Shown: positions 51,201 to 62,534 of the stretch, piece after piece | Numbering within the stretch: position 1 is the first letter of the stretch | Layout: each line of letters begins with the position of its first letter | From: Nocardia sp. CY41 | Lineage (GTDB): Bacteria > Actinomycetota > Actinomycetes > Mycobacteriales > Mycobacteriaceae | Reading direction: 5' to 3' | NCBI RefSeq assembly: GCF_009829325.1 | Contig: NZ_VUOS01000001.1 | Location: 434,001 to 498,000 of the forward strand | DNA length: 64,000 bases | The notes under the pieces: model-generated | The model's input: the letters and a program-made list of their open reading frames with translations, nothing else | What the model was told of the DNA's origin: nothing | The model's database searches: none | Translations under genes and position numbers: made by a program

Positions 51201-51961
51201 GACGCATCGTCTCCCGCGGGCCGCCAAAGGCTCACGTGGTAGCCGACCCCGAACGGGGCGTCGCAGTAGCGCGTCTCGACCAGCGGGTCGGCGCGGAACA
51301 GCCCGGCCAGCACCTGGTAGGCGGCGCGTCCCGCGATGCCCAGCTCGCCGCACAGGCCGGGATCGAGCGCCCACAGCGCGGCGCGATCGCCCGTGGCCAA
51401 GGCATGGTCCAGGCGGTCCTGCACCGGACGGGCCCGCTCGTCCAGGTAGCCGGGCGCTTTGGTGGACAGTGTCGCCGCGCCGTCGGCGACGACGAGCACA
51501 CCGCGCGGCGCGACGTCGCCGTCCAGCGCCGCACGCGTCTTCGCCCCGGACTCGCGGCAGTGCTCCGGCGTCGCGTCCGCGGGGACCACGCGCGCCTCGG
51601 CGATCGCGCCGGGGGCGACCTGTCCGCGCAGCCACCCGCCGATCAGCACGGCCAACGGCAGGTCGGCGTCCGCCCGCCCTGGTCCCGTGACCGCCGCACC
51701 GGAAAGGCCGGCCCGCACGTCCGCGCCGAATCCGCGGAACGTGCCGACGGTCTCCGGACCGAACGTCCGCTCGTCCGCGCCTACGCCGATCACCGTCCAG
51801 TGGTCCGCCGCGGCCGCGACATCGCGCACGGCGTCGAGCACGGCCGACCGCAGCACCGCGCGCGGGTCCGGATCGCCTGTTCCCGCCTCGTCCGCCACGC
51901 CGCCGCACAACTCGGGGACCAGCACGGGCGGCGACGGAACGAGGGCGGCGACGGAGAACAC
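51197..51961 (-). CDS. Rv2728c-like protein (class III extradiol dioxygenase-like fold)
   Basis: 254 residues with a GTG start ([18 protein letters not shown]). The fold resembles the AMMECR1/LigB-type extradiol dioxygenase family, but the iron ligands are not obvious. [12 protein letters not shown] and [11 protein letters not shown] are notable. It is constantly paired with miaA in mycobacteria (Rv2727c-Rv2728c). Function unknown. Confidence 0.8.
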   Translation of the reverse strand: MFSVAALVPSPPVLVPELCGGVADEAGTGDPDPRAVLRSAVLDAVRDVAAAADHWTVIGVGADERTFGPETVGTFRGFGADVRAGLSGAAVTGPGRADADLPLAVLIGGWLRGQVAPGAIAEARVVPADATPEHCRESGAKTRAALDGDVAPRGVLVVADGAATLSTKAPGYLDERARPVQDRLDHALATGDRAALWALDPGLCGELGIAGRAAYQVLAGLFRADPLVETRYCDAPFGVGYHVSLWRPAGDDAS

Positions 51962-52202
51962 GTCGTAACCGTAGTCGTTGCCGGGACCACCGGTACCGCC
52001 CGGCTTCGAGTGTCTCTCCCGGAAACACCGCCGGGATTGATAGTGTTCGAGGAGCTACAACCCAGGTCATCAGGGGTTGGAAACCCCCGGGATTCCTCCT
52101 CGGGAAGGCATGGGTCGATGGTCACAAGGGCTCGGACCGGGTTCAATGGGATGAGCTAGGGCGTAACCAGGCAGCCGTGACGCGCGGCAGGGACGAGGAA
52201 AA

Positions 52203-53579
52203 ATGACCGACAGCAACGGAACCGCGAAAGCCGGCCCCGGCAAGATGCCCCGTTCTTCCGGTGCCCCGAAACCGGGCCGCTCGATTCAACCGCCCAAGCC
52301 GCACGCGGTCAAACCCGCCCCTGGCCCGGCCCAGCAGCATCCCCATCCCGTCGTCGTGCCCACCGTCTCCGATCCGAGCCTGTGGGGCCGGGTCGACGAG
52401 GACGGTACCGCCTGGGTGAAGACCGCCGAGGGCGAACGGCAGGTCGGCTCGTGGCAGGCCGGTGACGCCGCGGAGGGCCTGGCGCACTTCGGCCGCCGGT
52501 TCGACGATCTGGCCACCGAGGTCGCCCTGCTGGAGGCGAGGCTGGCCGCGGGGGCGGACGCGCGCAAGACCAAGGCCGCCGCCACGGCGCTGGCCGAGTC
52601 GTTGCCGACCGCCGCCGTCATCGGTGACATCGAGGGCTTGGCTCGGCGCTTGCAGGCCATCGCCGAGCATTCCGAAGAGGCCGCCGCGCACGCGAAGGAA
52701 GAGAAGGAACGCGCCAGGCACGAGCACACCGAACGCAAGGAGGCGCTGGCCGCCGAGGCGGAGAAGATCGCTGCCGAGTCCACCCAGTGGAAGGCCGCGG
52801 GCGATCGGTTGCGCGAGATTCTCGACGAGTGGAAATCCATCCGGGGCGTGGACCGCAAGGTCGACGACGCGCTGTGGAAGCGCTACTCCAAGGCGCGCGA
52901 GGCGTTCAACCGCCGCCGCGGCGCGCACTTCGCCGAGCTGGACCGGGAACGGGCCGCCGCGAAAGCGCGCAAGGAAGAGCTGTGCGTGCAGGCCGAGGAG
53001 CTGTCCGGATCCACCGAGTGGGTGGCCACCGCGAGCGTCTTCCGCGATCTGCTCGCCGAGTGGAAGGCCGCGGGCCGCGCGCCGCGCGAGGCCGACGAGG
53101 CGCTGTGGCGGCGCTTCAAGAGCGCGCAGGACGTCTTTTTCGCCGCCCGCAACGCCGCCGTCTCCGAGCGCGACGCCGAGTTCGAGCAGAACGCGGCCGC
53201 CAAAGAGGAACTGCTGAGCGCCTACGCCTTCATCGATCCGTCCGCCGATCTGGAAACGGCCCGCAGCGCACTGCGCGAGCTCCAGGACAAGTGGGACGCC
53301 ATCGGCAAGGTGCCACGCGAGCGCATGCAGGAACTGGAAGGGAAGCTGCGCGCGATCGAGAAGCGCGTGCGCGATGCCGTGGACGCGCAATGGCGGCGCA
53401 CCGATCCGGAGGCGATGGCGCGTGCCGCGCAGTTCCGGGAGCGCGTGGCGCAGTTCGAAGAGCAGGCCGCGAAAGCGCAGGCCGCGGGCAATGCCCGGGA
53501 TGCGGAGAAGGCGCTGGAGCAGGCCAAGCAGTGGCGGGAGTGGGCCGAGGCCGCCGAAGGCGCCGTCAGCAACCGGTGA
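52203..53579 (+). CDS. DUF349 coiled-coil protein (Rv2731-like)
   Basis: 458 residues. A Pro-rich disordered N-terminus (1-55) precedes several DUF349 repeats, each a helical hairpin with a W-K pattern: [41 protein letters not shown] and [19 protein letters not shown]. Highly charged coiled coil throughout. Cytoplasmic and probably a scaffold or RNA/ribosome-associated protein. Matches Rv2731 by position. A strong bidirectional terminator follows. Confidence 0.88.
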   Translation: MTDSNGTAKAGPGKMPRSSGAPKPGRSIQPPKPHAVKPAPGPAQQHPHPVVVPTVSDPSLWGRVDEDGTAWVKTAEGERQVGSWQAGDAAEGLAHFGRRFDDLATEVALLEARLAAGADARKTKAAATALAESLPTAAVIGDIEGLARRLQAIAEHSEEAAAHAKEEKERARHEHTERKEALAAEAEKIAAESTQWKAAGDRLREILDEWKSIRGVDRKVDDALWKRYSKAREAFNRRRGAHFAELDRERAAAKARKEELCVQAEELSGSTEWVATASVFRDLLAEWKAAGRAPREADEALWRRFKSAQDVFFAARNAAVSERDAEFEQNAAAKEELLSAYAFIDPSADLETARSALRELQDKWDAIGKVPRERMQELEGKLRAIEKRVRDAVDAQWRRTDPEAMARAAQFRERVAQFEEQAAKAQAAGNARDAEKALEQAKQWREWAEAAEGAVSNR

Positions 53580-53580
53580 C

Positions 53581-53620
53581 GATGCGACCCCGCCCGGTCC
53601 AGGCCGGGCGGGGTCGCATC
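53581..53620. terminator. Bidirectional terminator
   Basis: GATGCGACCCCGCCCGG and CCGGGCGGGGTCGCATC form a perfect 17-bp stem with a 6-base loop, between the convergent DUF349 and Rv2732c-like genes. Very stable. Confidence 0.85.
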
Positions 53621-53627
53621 GTCCTGG

Positions 53628-54353
53628 TCAGGAATCGCCCATGAGGCGGCGGCGGTCGCGTTCCTCGGCGGCGGCCGCGGCGTTGCGGCGCTGCTCCTCA
53701 GCGGCCAGATGCAGTGCGGTGCGGCTCCACACCACACGGATCCAATGGAAAGTGAGCACGACGGTGACGATCGCGCCGAGGATCAGCCCGATGCCGGGGC
53801 CCGCGCCGATGTAGTTGCCGACCCCGGGCGTCTGGCGGTGCCAGATGGAGAGCACGCCGAACACGCTCGCCACGGCGCTGCCCGCGACCGCGATCCAGGC
53901 CAGCACCCAGCGGCGGGTCATCAGCGCCAGCATCGAGAACCCGATGCCGAAGACCACGAGGAACCAGACGAAGACCCGCGAGGGCAGCCCGATGTGCTCG
54001 GCCCGCGCGACGTCGGTGTTCAACAGCACGTCGAAGCCGCGCGCCGCGCCCGCGTGCGACAGGACCAGCGAGGCCAGCAGCAGGAATACCGCGCCGGCCA
54101 CGACCATGGCGCGGACGCCCGGATCGATCTCGCCGGCGATCCTGCGCTCGACGGCATCCAGATCGTCGCGGAACTGTTCGAAATCGCCGGTGCTCTCGAC
54201 CGAGCTCACTGAGTCCTCGTTTCGTTCGTCGCCAGCGGGGCTCGCGGGCTCGTGCCCGGGGGTCGCCGCGGACGCGCGGCGCTCGTCGTCGCCGGACGCG
54301 GCACCTTCCGCGCCGCGGGCGGCGTCGTCGTTGTCGTCCGGGCGCGTGGTCAT
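53628..54353 (-). CDS. Rv2732c-like membrane protein
   Basis: 241 residues from ATG 54353, which overlaps the miaB stop (ATGA). An acidic disordered N-terminus (about 1-65) precedes four membrane helices ([53 protein letters not shown] and [19 protein letters not shown]) and a basic coiled-coil tail. Position after miaB matches Rv2732c. Function unknown. Confidence 0.85.
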   Translation of the reverse strand: MTTRPDDNDDAARGAEGAASGDDERRASAATPGHEPASPAGDERNEDSVSSVESTGDFEQFRDDLDAVERRIAGEIDPGVRAMVVAGAVFLLLASLVLSHAGAARGFDVLLNTDVARAEHIGLPSRVFVWFLVVFGIGFSMLALMTRRWVLAWIAVAGSAVASVFGVLSIWHRQTPGVGNYIGAGPGIGLILGAIVTVVLTFHWIRVVWSRTALHLAAEEQRRNAAAAAEERDRRRLMGDS

Positions 54354-55903
54354 GCGCCGCAGCCGGTGGAGCAACTCGCGGCGGCCGGTTCCGGGGCGGG
54401 CGCGCCGATACGGGGCAGCCCCAGACCGACGCCGATCGGCGCGGTCTTCGGCGTCACACCGCGTTCGTGCGCGTCACCGGCACGGGTGCGGCGATGGGTC
54501 TTGATCGCGGCATCGGCGACCAAGTGGTGCGGCGCCGCGGCCGTGATGTCGACCGTGACCAGGTCACCGGGGCGGATCGGCTCGGCGGTACCGCCCGGGC
54601 GGAAGTGCACCAGCCTGCCGTCGCGGGCGCGGCCGCTCATGCGCGCGGTCGCGGCGTTCTTCTTACCCGCGCCCTCGGCCACCAGCAGCTCCACCTCGGT
54701 GCCGATCAGCTCCCGGTTGGCGGCCAAGGAGATCTCCTCCTGCAACGCGATGAGCCGGTCGTAGCGCTCCTGGACGACGGCCTTGGGCAGCTGGTCGGGC
54801 ATGCCTGCGGCGGGCGTTCCGGGCCGCTTGGAGTACTGGAAGGTGTACGCGCTGGTGAAGCGCGCCTGCCGGACCACGTCCAGGGTGTCCTGGAAGTCCT
54901 CCTCGGTCTCGCCCGGGAAGCCCACGATGATGTCGGTGGTGATCGCCGCGTGCGGCATCGCGGCGCGCACTTTGTCGATGATGCCGAGGTAGCGGGCTTT
55001 CCGGTACGAGCGGCGCATCGCCTTGAGCACCCGATCCGAACCCGACTGCAGCGGCATGTGCAGTTGCGGGCAGATGTTCGGGGTCTGGGCCATCGCCTCG
55101 ATCACGTCGTCGGTGAACTCGGCCGGGTGCGGCGAGGTGAAGCGGACCCGTTCCAAGCCGTCGATGCGCCCGCACGCGCGCAACAGTTTGGCGAACGCGC
55201 CGCGGTCGCGCGGCTCGTTCGGATCGGCGAAGGACGCGCCGTAGGAGTTCACGTTCTGGCCGAGCAGCGTCACCTCGAGCACGCCTTGATCCACCAGCGC
55301 CTGCACCTCGGCGAGCACGTCGCCGGGGCGGCGGTCGACCTCCTTGCCGCGCAGGGCCGGAACGATGCAGAAGGTGCAGGTGTTGTTGCAGCCGACCGAG
55401 ATGGAGACCCAGCCGGCGTAGGCGGACTCGCGCTTGGCGGGCAGCGTGGACGGGAACGCCTCCAGCGACTCCAGGATCTCCACCTGGGCTTCCCGGTTGT
55501 GGCGGGCCCGCTCCAACAGCACGGGCAGCGAGCCGATGTTGTGCGTGCCGAAGACCACGTCCACCCACGGCGCCTTGCGCACCACGACATCGCGGTCCTT
55601 CTGCGCCAGGCAGCCGCCGACGGCGATCTGCATGCCCGGATGGCCCGCCTTGATCGGCGCCAGATGTCCGAGCGTGCCGTAGAGCTTGTTGTCGGCGTTC
55701 TCGCGCACCGCGCAGGTGTTGAAGACGACGAGGTCGGCCGTCGCGCCGGGCGCGGCCTTCACGTAGCCCGCGTCCTCCAGCAAGCCCGACAAGCGTTCGG
55801 AATCGTGCACGTTCATCTGGCAGCCGAAGGTGCGGACCTCGTAACTGCGTGCTGCGCCCTCGGCGGGAACGGGGGCCAACACTGCCTGTCCGATCGAATC
55901 CAC
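54350..55903 (-). CDS. miaB: tRNA methylthiotransferase MiaB
   Basis: 517 residues from GTG 55903. The N-terminal MTTase domain has cysteines in [18 protein letters not shown] and GGCLAQ for the auxiliary cluster. The radical-SAM motif is CNNTCTFC, and a TRAM domain follows. It converts i6A37 to ms2i6A37. The start seems leaderless: TACCCT lies a few bases upstream and there is no ribosome site. A Cys-containing tail ([13 protein letters not shown]) extends past TRAM. Confidence 0.95.
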   Translation of the reverse strand: MDSIGQAVLAPVPAEGAARSYEVRTFGCQMNVHDSERLSGLLEDAGYVKAAPGATADLVVFNTCAVRENADNKLYGTLGHLAPIKAGHPGMQIAVGGCLAQKDRDVVVRKAPWVDVVFGTHNIGSLPVLLERARHNREAQVEILESLEAFPSTLPAKRESAYAGWVSISVGCNNTCTFCIVPALRGKEVDRRPGDVLAEVQALVDQGVLEVTLLGQNVNSYGASFADPNEPRDRGAFAKLLRACGRIDGLERVRFTSPHPAEFTDDVIEAMAQTPNICPQLHMPLQSGSDRVLKAMRRSYRKARYLGIIDKVRAAMPHAAITTDIIVGFPGETEEDFQDTLDVVRQARFTSAYTFQYSKRPGTPAAGMPDQLPKAVVQERYDRLIALQEEISLAANRELIGTEVELLVAEGAGKKNAATARMSGRARDGRLVHFRPGGTAEPIRPGDLVTVDITAAAPHHLVADAAIKTHRRTRAGDAHERGVTPKTAPIGVGLGLPRIGAPAPEPAAASCSTGCGA

Positions 55904-56075
55904 CCGTCCAGGGTACGGGGCGGCCGACGGTGGCTTTCGCGGGCATCGGCGCAGGCTCCGGGCAGTCTTCGGCCGACGGCGGAGCAACCGGGAGGTTACG
56001 CCCGAGTGTCCGATCGGCGCGGCGGGACGGTGTGTCGCGGAAAGTCGGGCAAATTTCCGATTTTTGCCTAAGGTC

Positions 56076-56891
<816 letters not shown>

Positions 56892-56941
56892 CCTGCCGGA
56901 CACAGCGGCCAGCACACCCACGGATAGGGAGAAGGAACTCG

Positions 56942-57778
56942 ATGAGGATCAATCGCGCTCTGCGCATCGGTGTCGGAGCGATCGCCCTGACACTCGCCGC
57001 CGCGACCGCCACCGCGTGCGGCGGCGGCGACGACAAGTCCGCCCTCGACCACGCCAAGGACGGCAAGCTCACCATCGGCATCAAGTTCGACCAGCCGGGC
57101 CTCGGCCTGCGGAACAAGGACGGGTCCTACAGCGGCTTCGATGTGGAAGTGGCCAAGTACGTCGCCGGGAAGCTGGGCGTGCAGCCGAACGACATCACGT
57201 TCAAGGAAGCCCCGTCGCCGCAGCGTGAGACGTTGATCGAGAACGGACAGGTCGACTACATCGTCGCGACGTACTCGATCAACGACAAGCGCAAGGAGAA
57301 GGTCGATTTCGCCGGGCCGTACTACGTCGCGGGGCAGTCGCTCCTGGTGCGCGCCGACAACACCGACATCACCGGCCCGGAGACCCTGAAGGGCAAGAAG
57401 GTCTGCTCGGTGAAGGGCTCCACTCCGGCCCAGAACATCGAGAAGAACTTCCCCGACACCCAGTTGCAGACCAACGACACCTACTCGCTCTGCCTTGAAG
57501 GGCTGCGGGCCGGATCTTGGGACGCGGTGACCACCGACGACATCATCCTGGCCGGGTACGCCGCGCAGAGCAGCGGCGCGTTCAAGGTGGTCGGCAAGCC
57601 GTTCACCACGGAGAACTACGGCATCGGTTCGAAGAAGGGTGACAAGGAGCTGCGCGACAAGATCAACGACGCGATCGAGGCGATGATCGCCGACGGTTCC
57701 TGGAAGAAGGCGTTCGATTCGACCGTCGGCGCCTCGGGCTACCAGGCCCCGCAGCCGCCGACCGTGAACCGGTACTGA
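56942..57778 (+). CDS. gluB: Glutamate-binding lipoprotein GluB
   Basis: 278 residues. A lipoprotein signal ends in ATATAC, with C26 as the lipidation site. The SBP_bac_3 domain has TIGIKFDQPGLG, FDVEVAKYVAGKLG, PQRETLIENGQVDYIVATYS and FAGPYYVAGQSLLV. It captures the amino acid outside the membrane. AGGGAGAAGG upstream, 50 bp after gluA. Confidence 0.94.
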   Translation: MRINRALRIGVGAIALTLAAATATACGGGDDKSALDHAKDGKLTIGIKFDQPGLGLRNKDGSYSGFDVEVAKYVAGKLGVQPNDITFKEAPSPQRETLIENGQVDYIVATYSINDKRKEKVDFAGPYYVAGQSLLVRADNTDITGPETLKGKKVCSVKGSTPAQNIEKNFPDTQLQTNDTYSLCLEGLRAGSWDAVTTDDIILAGYAAQSSGAFKVVGKPFTTENYGIGSKKGDKELRDKINDAIEAMIADGSWKKAFDSTVGASGYQAPQPPTVNRY

Positions 57779-57801
57779 GCATCCGCACTCGTCGCCCCGC
57801 A

Positions 57802-57836
57802 CGGGTGGCCCGTCCCCGACCGGGCCGGGCCACCCG
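57802..57836 (+). terminator. gluB-gluC intercistronic stem-loop
   Basis: CGGGTGGCCCG and CGGGCCACCCG make a perfect 11-bp stem with a 13-base loop in the 106-bp gap after gluB. It probably works as a partial terminator or 3' RNA stabiliser that keeps the binding protein in excess. Confidence 0.65.
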
Positions 57837-57884
57837 CCGCACCTCCCCTGACCATCGAGACCCGATCGGAGGAACGCGTCCGCC

Positions 57885-58565
57885 GTGTTCGACCTGATCT
57901 CGAGGTACGACAGCCAAATCCTCGAAGCCTTCTGGGTGACCATCCAGCTGACCGTGCTGTCCGCGGTCGGCGCGCTGATTCTCGGCACCGTCGTCGCGGC
58001 GCTGCGCGTGTCGCCCGTGCCGGTCGCCCGCTGGGTCGGCACCGCCTACGTCACCGTCTTCCGCAACACCCCGCTCACGCTGATCATCGTGTTCATGTCG
58101 CTGGGCCTCTACACGACGATGGGCTGGCGCCTCGCCGGTGAGGGGCCGGACTCCCTGGCGCAGAACAACTTCCGCTTCGCGGTCGTCGGCCTGAGCATCT
58201 ACACCGCCTCCTTCGTCTGCGAGTCGTTGCGCGCGGGCATCAACACCGTGCCGATGGGTCAGTCCGAGGCGGGCCGTTCGCTCGGATTCGGCTTTCTGCA
58301 GAATCTACGGCTGGTCGTGCTGCCGCAGGCCTTCCGCTCGGTGATCGCCCCGCTGGGCAGCGTGCTGATCGCGCTGACCAAGAACTCCACCATCGCTTCG
58401 GCGATCGGCGTCGCCGAAGCGGCGACCTTGATGGCGGAGATGACCGAGACCGAGGCCGCGGTCCTGGCGATCGGCGCGATCTTCGCACTCGGCTTCGTCA
58501 TCCTGACCCTGCCGACCGGCCTGTTCTTCGGCTGGCTGGCCAAGAAATACGAGGTGGCCCGATGA
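57885..58565 (+). CDS. gluC: Glutamate ABC transporter permease GluC
   Basis: 226 residues, GTG start with GGAGG upstream. Several membrane helices and the family EAA-type loop SEAGRSLGFGFLQNLRLVVLPQAFR contact GluA. The start VFDLISRYDSQILEAFWVTIQ is typical of HisM-type permeases. It overlaps gluD by ATGA. Confidence 0.93.
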   Translation: MFDLISRYDSQILEAFWVTIQLTVLSAVGALILGTVVAALRVSPVPVARWVGTAYVTVFRNTPLTLIIVFMSLGLYTTMGWRLAGEGPDSLAQNNFRFAVVGLSIYTASFVCESLRAGINTVPMGQSEAGRSLGFGFLQNLRLVVLPQAFRSVIAPLGSVLIALTKNSTIASAIGVAEAATLMAEMTETEAAVLAIGAIFALGFVILTLPTGLFFGWLAKKYEVAR

Positions 58566-59464
58566 GCGCAGGCGCTTCGGTCCTGTTCGACGCGCCGGGC
58601 CCGAAGGCTCGGCTGCGCAACAACGTCTACTCGCTGCTGGTCGTGGTCGCCGTGGCCGCGGCGGGCTGGGTGCTCTATCGCGGTTTCGCCGACAAAGGGC
58701 AGTTCACCGCCGAGAAATGGAAGCCGTTCCTGGATGCGGAGGTCTGGTCGACCTACCTGCTGCCCGGTCTGCGCGGCACGATCGTCGCCGCGTTGCTGTC
58801 CATCGTGCTCGCGCTGGTCATCGGCATGGTCTTCGGCATCCTGCGCCTGTCGGACCATCGCGTCGTGCGCTGGATCGCCGGAACCGTCGTCGAGGTGGCG
58901 CGTGCCATTCCCGTGCTCATCCTGATGATCTTCCTGTTCGCGGTGTACTCCGAGTACGACGTGTTCCAGTCCGAGGATCTCGCGCTCGCCGCGGTGGTCA
59001 CCGCGCTGACCGTCTACAACGGCTCGGTCATCGCGGAGATCGTGCGCGCGGGCATCCGTTCGCTGCCGAAGGGACAGACCGAGGCGGCCGTCGCGCTGGG
59101 TATGCGCAAGAATCAGCTGATGCGGTTGATCCTGCTGCCGCAAGCCGTCACGGCGATGCTGCCCGCGCTGGTCTCGCAGATGGTGGTCGCGCTCAAGGAC
59201 TCGGCGCTGGGCTATCAGATCACGTATGTCGAAATAGTTCGCTCCGGCCAGCAACTCGGTGCGGCCGAACAGAACACGATTCCGGCGCTGATCGTCATCG
59301 CGATCGTCATGATCGCCCTCAACAGCGCGCTGACCTGGGTGGCGACCAAGCTGGAGCAGCGGCTGCGGGCGCGCAAGCGCGGAAAGGGCGGCGGCGCGGT
59401 CGTCGCCGCGGACTCGGTCATCACCGACGCGGCCCCCGGCGTCGACATCGGCCGGAAACCCTGA
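58562..59464 (+). CDS. gluD: Glutamate ABC transporter permease GluD
   Basis: 300 residues. Helices alternate with loops as in the HisM family. The EAA-type loop reads TEAAVALGMRKNQLMRLILLPQAVT. It carries a longer basic C-terminal tail (KLEQRLRARKRGKGG). It forms the membrane channel with GluC. A long stem-loop follows. Confidence 0.93.
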   Translation: MSAGASVLFDAPGPKARLRNNVYSLLVVVAVAAAGWVLYRGFADKGQFTAEKWKPFLDAEVWSTYLLPGLRGTIVAALLSIVLALVIGMVFGILRLSDHRVVRWIAGTVVEVARAIPVLILMIFLFAVYSEYDVFQSEDLALAAVVTALTVYNGSVIAEIVRAGIRSLPKGQTEAAVALGMRKNQLMRLILLPQAVTAMLPALVSQMVVALKDSALGYQITYVEIVRSGQQLGAAEQNTIPALIVIAIVMIALNSALTWVATKLEQRLRARKRGKGGGAVVAADSVITDAAPGVDIGRKP

Positions 59465-59542
59465 TCCGGAACTCGGAACCGTTGCCGCGCAGAAGAACTC
59501 GTTACCACGCAGCAATAACGCACGGCACCGACCCCGGCGGCG

Positions 59543-59573
59543 GAGTGTTGCGCTCGAGCTGAGCGCAACACTC
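59543..59573 (+). terminator. Terminator of gluABCD
   Basis: GAGTGTTGCGCTC and GAGCGCAACACTC form a perfect 13-bp stem with a 5-base loop, 78 bp past gluD. No U-tract. Confidence 0.75.
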
Positions 59574-59676
59574 GTGCCCTCGGCGGCGTCCCGTCAATCT
59601 CGTAGGCATACGCCGATCCCCGGTATTCGAACCGGCGGGACGGTCATCAGTGCTTCATACCTGCGGGAGTTGATCG

Positions 59677-61197
59677 ATGACCAGCCGTACCTCCGACCTT
59701 CTTTTCGACGAGTCCTTCTCCTTTCCTGGCGACCTGCGCCGCCCCGGGGACGCGGGCCCCGCGCGGGTCGCGGTGATCGGCGCCGGCGCAAGCGGCCTGG
59801 CCGCCGCGTACGAGTTACAGCGCCACGGCTTGGACGTGACCGTCTATGAGCGCACAGCGCGTCCCGGCGGGCGGGTCCGCACCTGGCGGTTCTGGGATGG
59901 CACCCACGGTGAACTCGGTGCGATGCGGATCCCCGGCAACCATCACTGCACTCTGCACTACGTCGACGAGTTCGGTCTGGCCACAAGAACTTTCGTCAAC
60001 GCCAACCCCGACGCGTACTACCTGCTGCGGGGTCGCCGGGTGCGCAGGTCGCGGGTGGAAGAGGCGCTGCCTGCCTACCAGCTGCACGAAGCCGAGCGCA
60101 CCGACCCGCTGCTGGTGCTCGAGCGGCTGTTGCGCGACGCCTGGCACGGCCTCGGCGCCCAGCGGCGCAAGGCCCTGCTGGCCGGTGACGTTGCCGACCC
60201 GGAGCTGGACCGGCTCGCGGCGACCTCGCTGTGGCAGTTCACCCGGCAGCGCCTCTCGCCCGACGCCTGGGATCTGATCGGGCATGCCAGCGGGCTGCTG
60301 CACTACGAGCACGCCTCGCTGCTCGAGGTGCTCGTCGACTACTTCGGGTTGTTCAACGTCGACCAACTGGAGCTCGTGGACGGCACCGACGCGCTCATCC
60401 GCGGTTTCACCGACGCGCTGCGCCCCGGCAGCCTGCGGCTGGCCTCACGAATCACCGAACTGCGCGTCACCGGTGACGGCGTGCGCTTAGGCGGCGAGCG
60501 GCACGGCGCCGCGTTCACCGACGAGGCCGATTTCGTGATCTGCGCGGTGCCGGCGCCCGGCCTGGACCAGATCGACATCTCCCCCGCGCTGCCCGCACCA
60601 CAGCGGCAGGCGATCCGAGGCATCAGTTACGCCAGCAGCACCAAAACCCTTGTCCACGTGCGGGATCGGCACTGGGAACACGTGGACGGGATCTTCGGCG
60701 GCGGCAGCTTCACCGATCTGCCGATCCAGCAGGTGTGGTATCCGTCCGACAACGCTCGGCTCGCGCCCGGGGCCACCCGCTGGACCGCCGCGGACCCGGA
60801 ACGCTCGCACGCCCCGGCTGTGCTCACCGCCGCCTATCTGTGGGAGAACAACGCCCGGCGGTTCGCGGCGCTGCCCGAGAACGACCGCACCAGAATAGTG
60901 CTCGCCTCGCTCGAGCAACTGCATCCCGGACTGACCGCCGCCGTCGACGACGTCGTGCACTGGACCTGGGACGAACAGGTGGGCATCGGCGGTGGCGCGT
61001 TCGCCTATCTGGCACCGGGACAGCACGCGCGCTACCTCGCGGAAATCGGTGCCCCGCATCCACATCCGGCACCGCGGGTGTTCTTCGCCGGCGAGCATCT
61101 CTCGGTCGCGCACGCCTGGATCCAAGGCGCGCTGCAATCGGCGCTGGCGTCGGTACGCCACCTGCTGGATCAGGTGAGCGTGCCGCGTGCGGCTTGA
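59677..61197 (+). CDS. Flavin monoamine oxidase / L-amino acid oxidase-like enzyme
   Basis: 506 residues; ATG with GGGAG eight bases upstream. The FAD dinucleotide motif VIGAGASGLAAAYEL (about 33-47) is followed by PGGRVRTWRF and GELGAMRIPGNH, the substrate-site arginine context of L-amino acid oxidases. The C-terminal FAD part is FFAGEHLSVAHAWIQGAL. It would oxidise an amine or amino acid to the imine with hydrogen peroxide release. There is no signal peptide. It overlaps the EamA transporter by 11 bp. Confidence 0.88.
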   Translation: MTSRTSDLLFDESFSFPGDLRRPGDAGPARVAVIGAGASGLAAAYELQRHGLDVTVYERTARPGGRVRTWRFWDGTHGELGAMRIPGNHHCTLHYVDEFGLATRTFVNANPDAYYLLRGRRVRRSRVEEALPAYQLHEAERTDPLLVLERLLRDAWHGLGAQRRKALLAGDVADPELDRLAATSLWQFTRQRLSPDAWDLIGHASGLLHYEHASLLEVLVDYFGLFNVDQLELVDGTDALIRGFTDALRPGSLRLASRITELRVTGDGVRLGGERHGAAFTDEADFVICAVPAPGLDQIDISPALPAPQRQAIRGISYASSTKTLVHVRDRHWEHVDGIFGGGSFTDLPIQQVWYPSDNARLAPGATRWTAADPERSHAPAVLTAAYLWENNARRFAALPENDRTRIVLASLEQLHPGLTAAVDDVVHWTWDEQVGIGGGAFAYLAPGQHARYLAEIGAPHPHPAPRVFFAGEHLSVAHAWIQGALQSALASVRHLLDQVSVPRAA

Positions 61198-62134
61198 TCG
61201 CGCAACCTGGGTCCTGGCCTCGGTGAGCGCCGTGTGGGGCGCCAGCTACACGGTCACCGGCTGGGGGCTGCGCGAACTGGACGTGGTGACCTTCAACGCG
61301 ATCCGCTTCGCGGCGGCCGCGCCGCTGCTGCTGGTGCTAGCGCTCGCCGTGGAGGGCAGGCCCGCCATCGCGCGCCGGTGGTGGCCGCGCCTGGCGCTGT
61401 CGGCCGGGATCGGCATCGTGGCATATCAGCTGGCCTTCAGCGCCGCCGTGGCGCTCACCACGGTGACCGAGTCCGCCATGCTGATCGCGCTGTCGCCCTT
61501 CTGGACCGCGCTGCTGGCCCGGCTGACCGGCGAGCCCGTTCGGTCTGCCGTGCTGACCGCCGCCTGCGTGGCGATGGCCGGTGTGGCCTTGGTCGTCCTC
61601 GGTCGCGGCGCGGGCCACTCCGCGCCTGATCGCGCGCTCGGCGACCTGGCCGCCTTGCTCGCGTCCGCGCTGTGGGGCGCCTACCCGGTCGTCACCCGAC
61701 CACTGCTGGCCGACCACAGTCCCCTCCGGGTCACAGCGTGGACTTCGGCGATCGGCGCCGCGCTGCTGCTGCCCGCCGCGGCCGCGCCCGCACTGCCGGA
61801 CGGTCTGCCGAGGCTTTCCGGAACAACCGTGGTCTCGCTGGCCTTTTCCGTGCTGGGCGTGACCGTTTACGGCCTCGTGGCGTGGTACTGGGGCGTGCGG
61901 CGGGTGGGGTCGGCGCAAACGATGGTCTTCATGTTCGCGGTGCCGGTGGCGGCGGCGGTGTTCGCCGTGGTGTCCGATACCGAAGGTGTCACCGGGCTGC
62001 AGATCGCCGGCGCGGTGCTGGTACTGGCGGCACTGATCTATAGCCAACACAATCCGCAAATCCTCGACACAGGAGTAGGAAATGACGGTCACCACGACCT
62101 CGATCACGCTGGAACGGGCGACACTCATCGTTAG
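61187..62134 (+). CDS. EamA/DMT-family transporter
   Basis: 315 residues with a GTG start inside the oxidase gene. Two repeats of five membrane helices show the EamA pattern: VWGASYTVTGWGLRELD in the first, LWGAYPVVTRPLLADHSPL in the second. Such proteins export amino acids or metabolites. A hydrophilic tail after YSQHNPQ (GNDGHHDLDHAGTGDTHR) overlaps the next gene by 53 bp in a different frame. Confidence 0.9.
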   Translation: MRLDRATWVLASVSAVWGASYTVTGWGLRELDVVTFNAIRFAAAAPLLLVLALAVEGRPAIARRWWPRLALSAGIGIVAYQLAFSAAVALTTVTESAMLIALSPFWTALLARLTGEPVRSAVLTAACVAMAGVALVVLGRGAGHSAPDRALGDLAALLASALWGAYPVVTRPLLADHSPLRVTAWTSAIGAALLLPAAAAPALPDGLPRLSGTTVVSLAFSVLGVTVYGLVAWYWGVRRVGSAQTMVFMFAVPVAAAVFAVVSDTEGVTGLQIAGAVLVLAALIYSQHNPQILDTGVGNDGHHDLDHAGTGDTHR

Positions 62135-62534
62135 CGAGGCGCTGGCCTACGGCACGGCGCACGGGTTCGCCCCGCTCACGGTGGCGGTTCTCGATCCCGG
62201 CGGCCATCTCGTGGCGTTACAACGCCAGGACGGCTCCGGCATACTGCGACCGCAGATCGCGATCGCCAAGGCTTGGGGCGTGCTCGGCCTCGGCGTCTCC
62301 AACCGCGAGATCGCCAGGCGCGCGGCAGCCGCGCCGACCTTCTTCACGTCGGTCGCCGCGCTCGCCGAAGGGCGCATCCTCGACGTGCCCGGCGGCGTCT
62401 TCATCCGGGACTCGGCGGGCGGAATCCTCGGTGCGGTCGGTTCGACGGGGGCCGCGATATCCCTGGAGGACGAAAGGGCAGCCGTGGCGGGCATCGAGGC
62501 CGCCGGTCTATCCGCCGACACAGGAGAGGTGTAG
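62082..62534 (+). CDS. HbpS/GlcG-family (DUF336) protein
   Basis: 150 residues; ATG with a GGAGTAGG ribosome site, starting inside the transporter gene. The GlcG/HbpS fold shows LTVAVLDPGGHLVALQRQDG, IAIAKAWGVLGLGVSNR and GGVFIRDSAGGILGAVGSTGA. Members bind haem or cobalamin-like cofactors or have unknown small ligands. Co-transcription with an oxidase that makes peroxide suggests a sensing or protective role, which is inference. Confidence 0.88.
   Translation: MTVTTTSITLERATLIVSEALAYGTAHGFAPLTVAVLDPGGHLVALQRQDGSGILRPQIAIAKAWGVLGLGVSNREIARRAAAAPTFFTSVAALAEGRILDVPGGVFIRDSAGGILGAVGSTGAAISLEDERAAVAGIEAAGLSADTGEV

Noticed and set aside
59615..59645. tRNA-like T-arm (GGTATTCGAACCGG)
   Set aside because: The surrounding bases do not form an acceptor stem, anticodon arm or D-arm. 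It is the promoter region of the oxidase gene.
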